A stretch of 64,000 nucleotides of DNA from Progne subis subis. Lineage: Eukaryota; Chordata; Aves; Passeriformes; Hirundinidae. The DNA lies in NCBI GenBank assembly GCA_022316685.1, contig JAKJHU010000141.1, positions 1,396,347 to 1,460,346 on the forward strand, given 5' to 3'. A model generated the notes under the pieces. That model ran no database searches. It was not told the DNA's origin and worked only from the letters and a program-made list of their open reading frames with translations. This document shows, piece after piece, positions 63,781-64,000 of this stretch; position 1 is the first letter of the stretch, and the number at the start of each line of letters is the position of its first letter. The translations under genes were made by a program, and so were the position numbers.

Positions 63781-63850
63781 GTGCATGCTGTAATGCATCT
63801 GTGCACGCTGTAATGCATCTGTGCACGCTGTAATGCATCTGTGCACGCTG
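63781..63850. repeat. 20-bp tandem repeat, 3.5 copies
   Basis: The unit is GTGCACGCTG plus TAATGCATCT. It contains two small palindromes (GTGCAC, ATGCAT). It runs on into a GTGCGTGTGCACGTGC stretch. Confidence 0.93.
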
Positions 63851-64000
63851 TAACGTGCGTGTGCACGTGCTGCAGCTGCTGCTTGCAGATCCAGTGAGGT
63901 AAGGGGAGGAAGCTCTGTGTTATAACCTCCCTTTTGAAATACTACAGCAGCCTAACGCGAGCTCGTGTCAGGGGAAGAGCAGCTATTTTTAGCAAAACGC

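Larger units (their letters stand above)
54285..64000. other. Distal 5' flank, remaining sequence
   Basis: Apart from the purine tract, the X-box and LTR-A copy 4, no gene is recognised. 54900-55500 and 62200-62850 are somewhat CG-richer, with overlapping chance frames in two phases. 60530-60940 holds a TAAA/TTAA-rich block and a near-palindrome (AATAACGACGTTATT) that could be a regulatory element. Confidence 0.6.

Noticed and set aside
46653..64000. A GABRA3 or other gene on the plus strand upstream of GABRB4
   Set aside because: No alpha-subunit motif (such as R-L-L-D-G-Y-D) or other protein family could be recognised in any frame.
1..64000. CRISPR arrays, bacterial operons, tRNA or rRNA genes
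   Set aside because: Tandem arrays here are direct repeats without spacers, and no cloverleaf or rRNA sequence was recognised. The window is vertebrate nuclear DNA.

Overview
The window is vertebrate, and almost certainly avian, nuclear DNA. It carries CR1 LINE fragments with the CR1-specific 3' octamer (ATTCTGTG), solo LTRs of endogenous retroviruses, abundant mini- and microsatellites, and the 5' end of one split neuronal gene. A songbird (passerine) source is plausible from the style of the LTRs, but this is inference. There are no bacterial-type genes: nearly all long reading frames are chance frames in GC-rich or repetitive DNA.

The one gene I can support lies on the minus strand. Three short exons with matching splice sites and phases encode the first 79 residues of a GABA-A receptor beta subunit. 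The sequence points to beta-4 (GABRB4, the sauropsid counterpart of mammalian theta/GABRQ) rather than beta-1, -2 or -3. Exon 1 (46573-46652) holds the start codon and signal peptide. Exon 2 (41004-41092) encodes the N-terminal helix and the conserved R-L-R-P-D-F-G-G loop. Exon 3 (17769-17836) encodes the first extracellular beta strand. Exon 4 onward (the rest of the ligand-binding domain and the channel domain) is not in the window, so intron 3 is at least 17.8 kb and continues beyond base 1.

Layout: 1-17768, intron 3 (CR1 copies, two LTRs in tandem, a 10-bp minisatellite, possible conserved noncoding blocks). 17769-17836, exon 3. 17837-41003, intron 2 (three LTRs, one CR1, a CCCAT array, and a 1-kb minisatellite ending about 17 nt from the exon 2 splice donor). 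41004-41092, exon 2. 41093-46572, intron 1 (a 33-copy, 57-58 bp minisatellite that runs into a CpG-rich block). 46573-46652, exon 1. 46653-64000, promoter-proximal and upstream flank (a perfect CRE, a G-quadruplex-type run, two CR1 copies, three solo LTRs of one family and a 400-bp pure purine tract). I recognise no second gene in the flank.

The mobile elements are informative. Four solo LTRs of one family (LTR-A, 386-396 bp) each keep a perfect 6-bp target duplication, and a second family (LTR-B, about 280 bp) does so twice. Six-base duplications are typical of class II (alpha/beta-like) endogenous retroviruses. All five LTRs inside introns are antisense to the gene, while all three in the 5' flank are in the gene's own orientation. 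No internal retroviral coding region is present.
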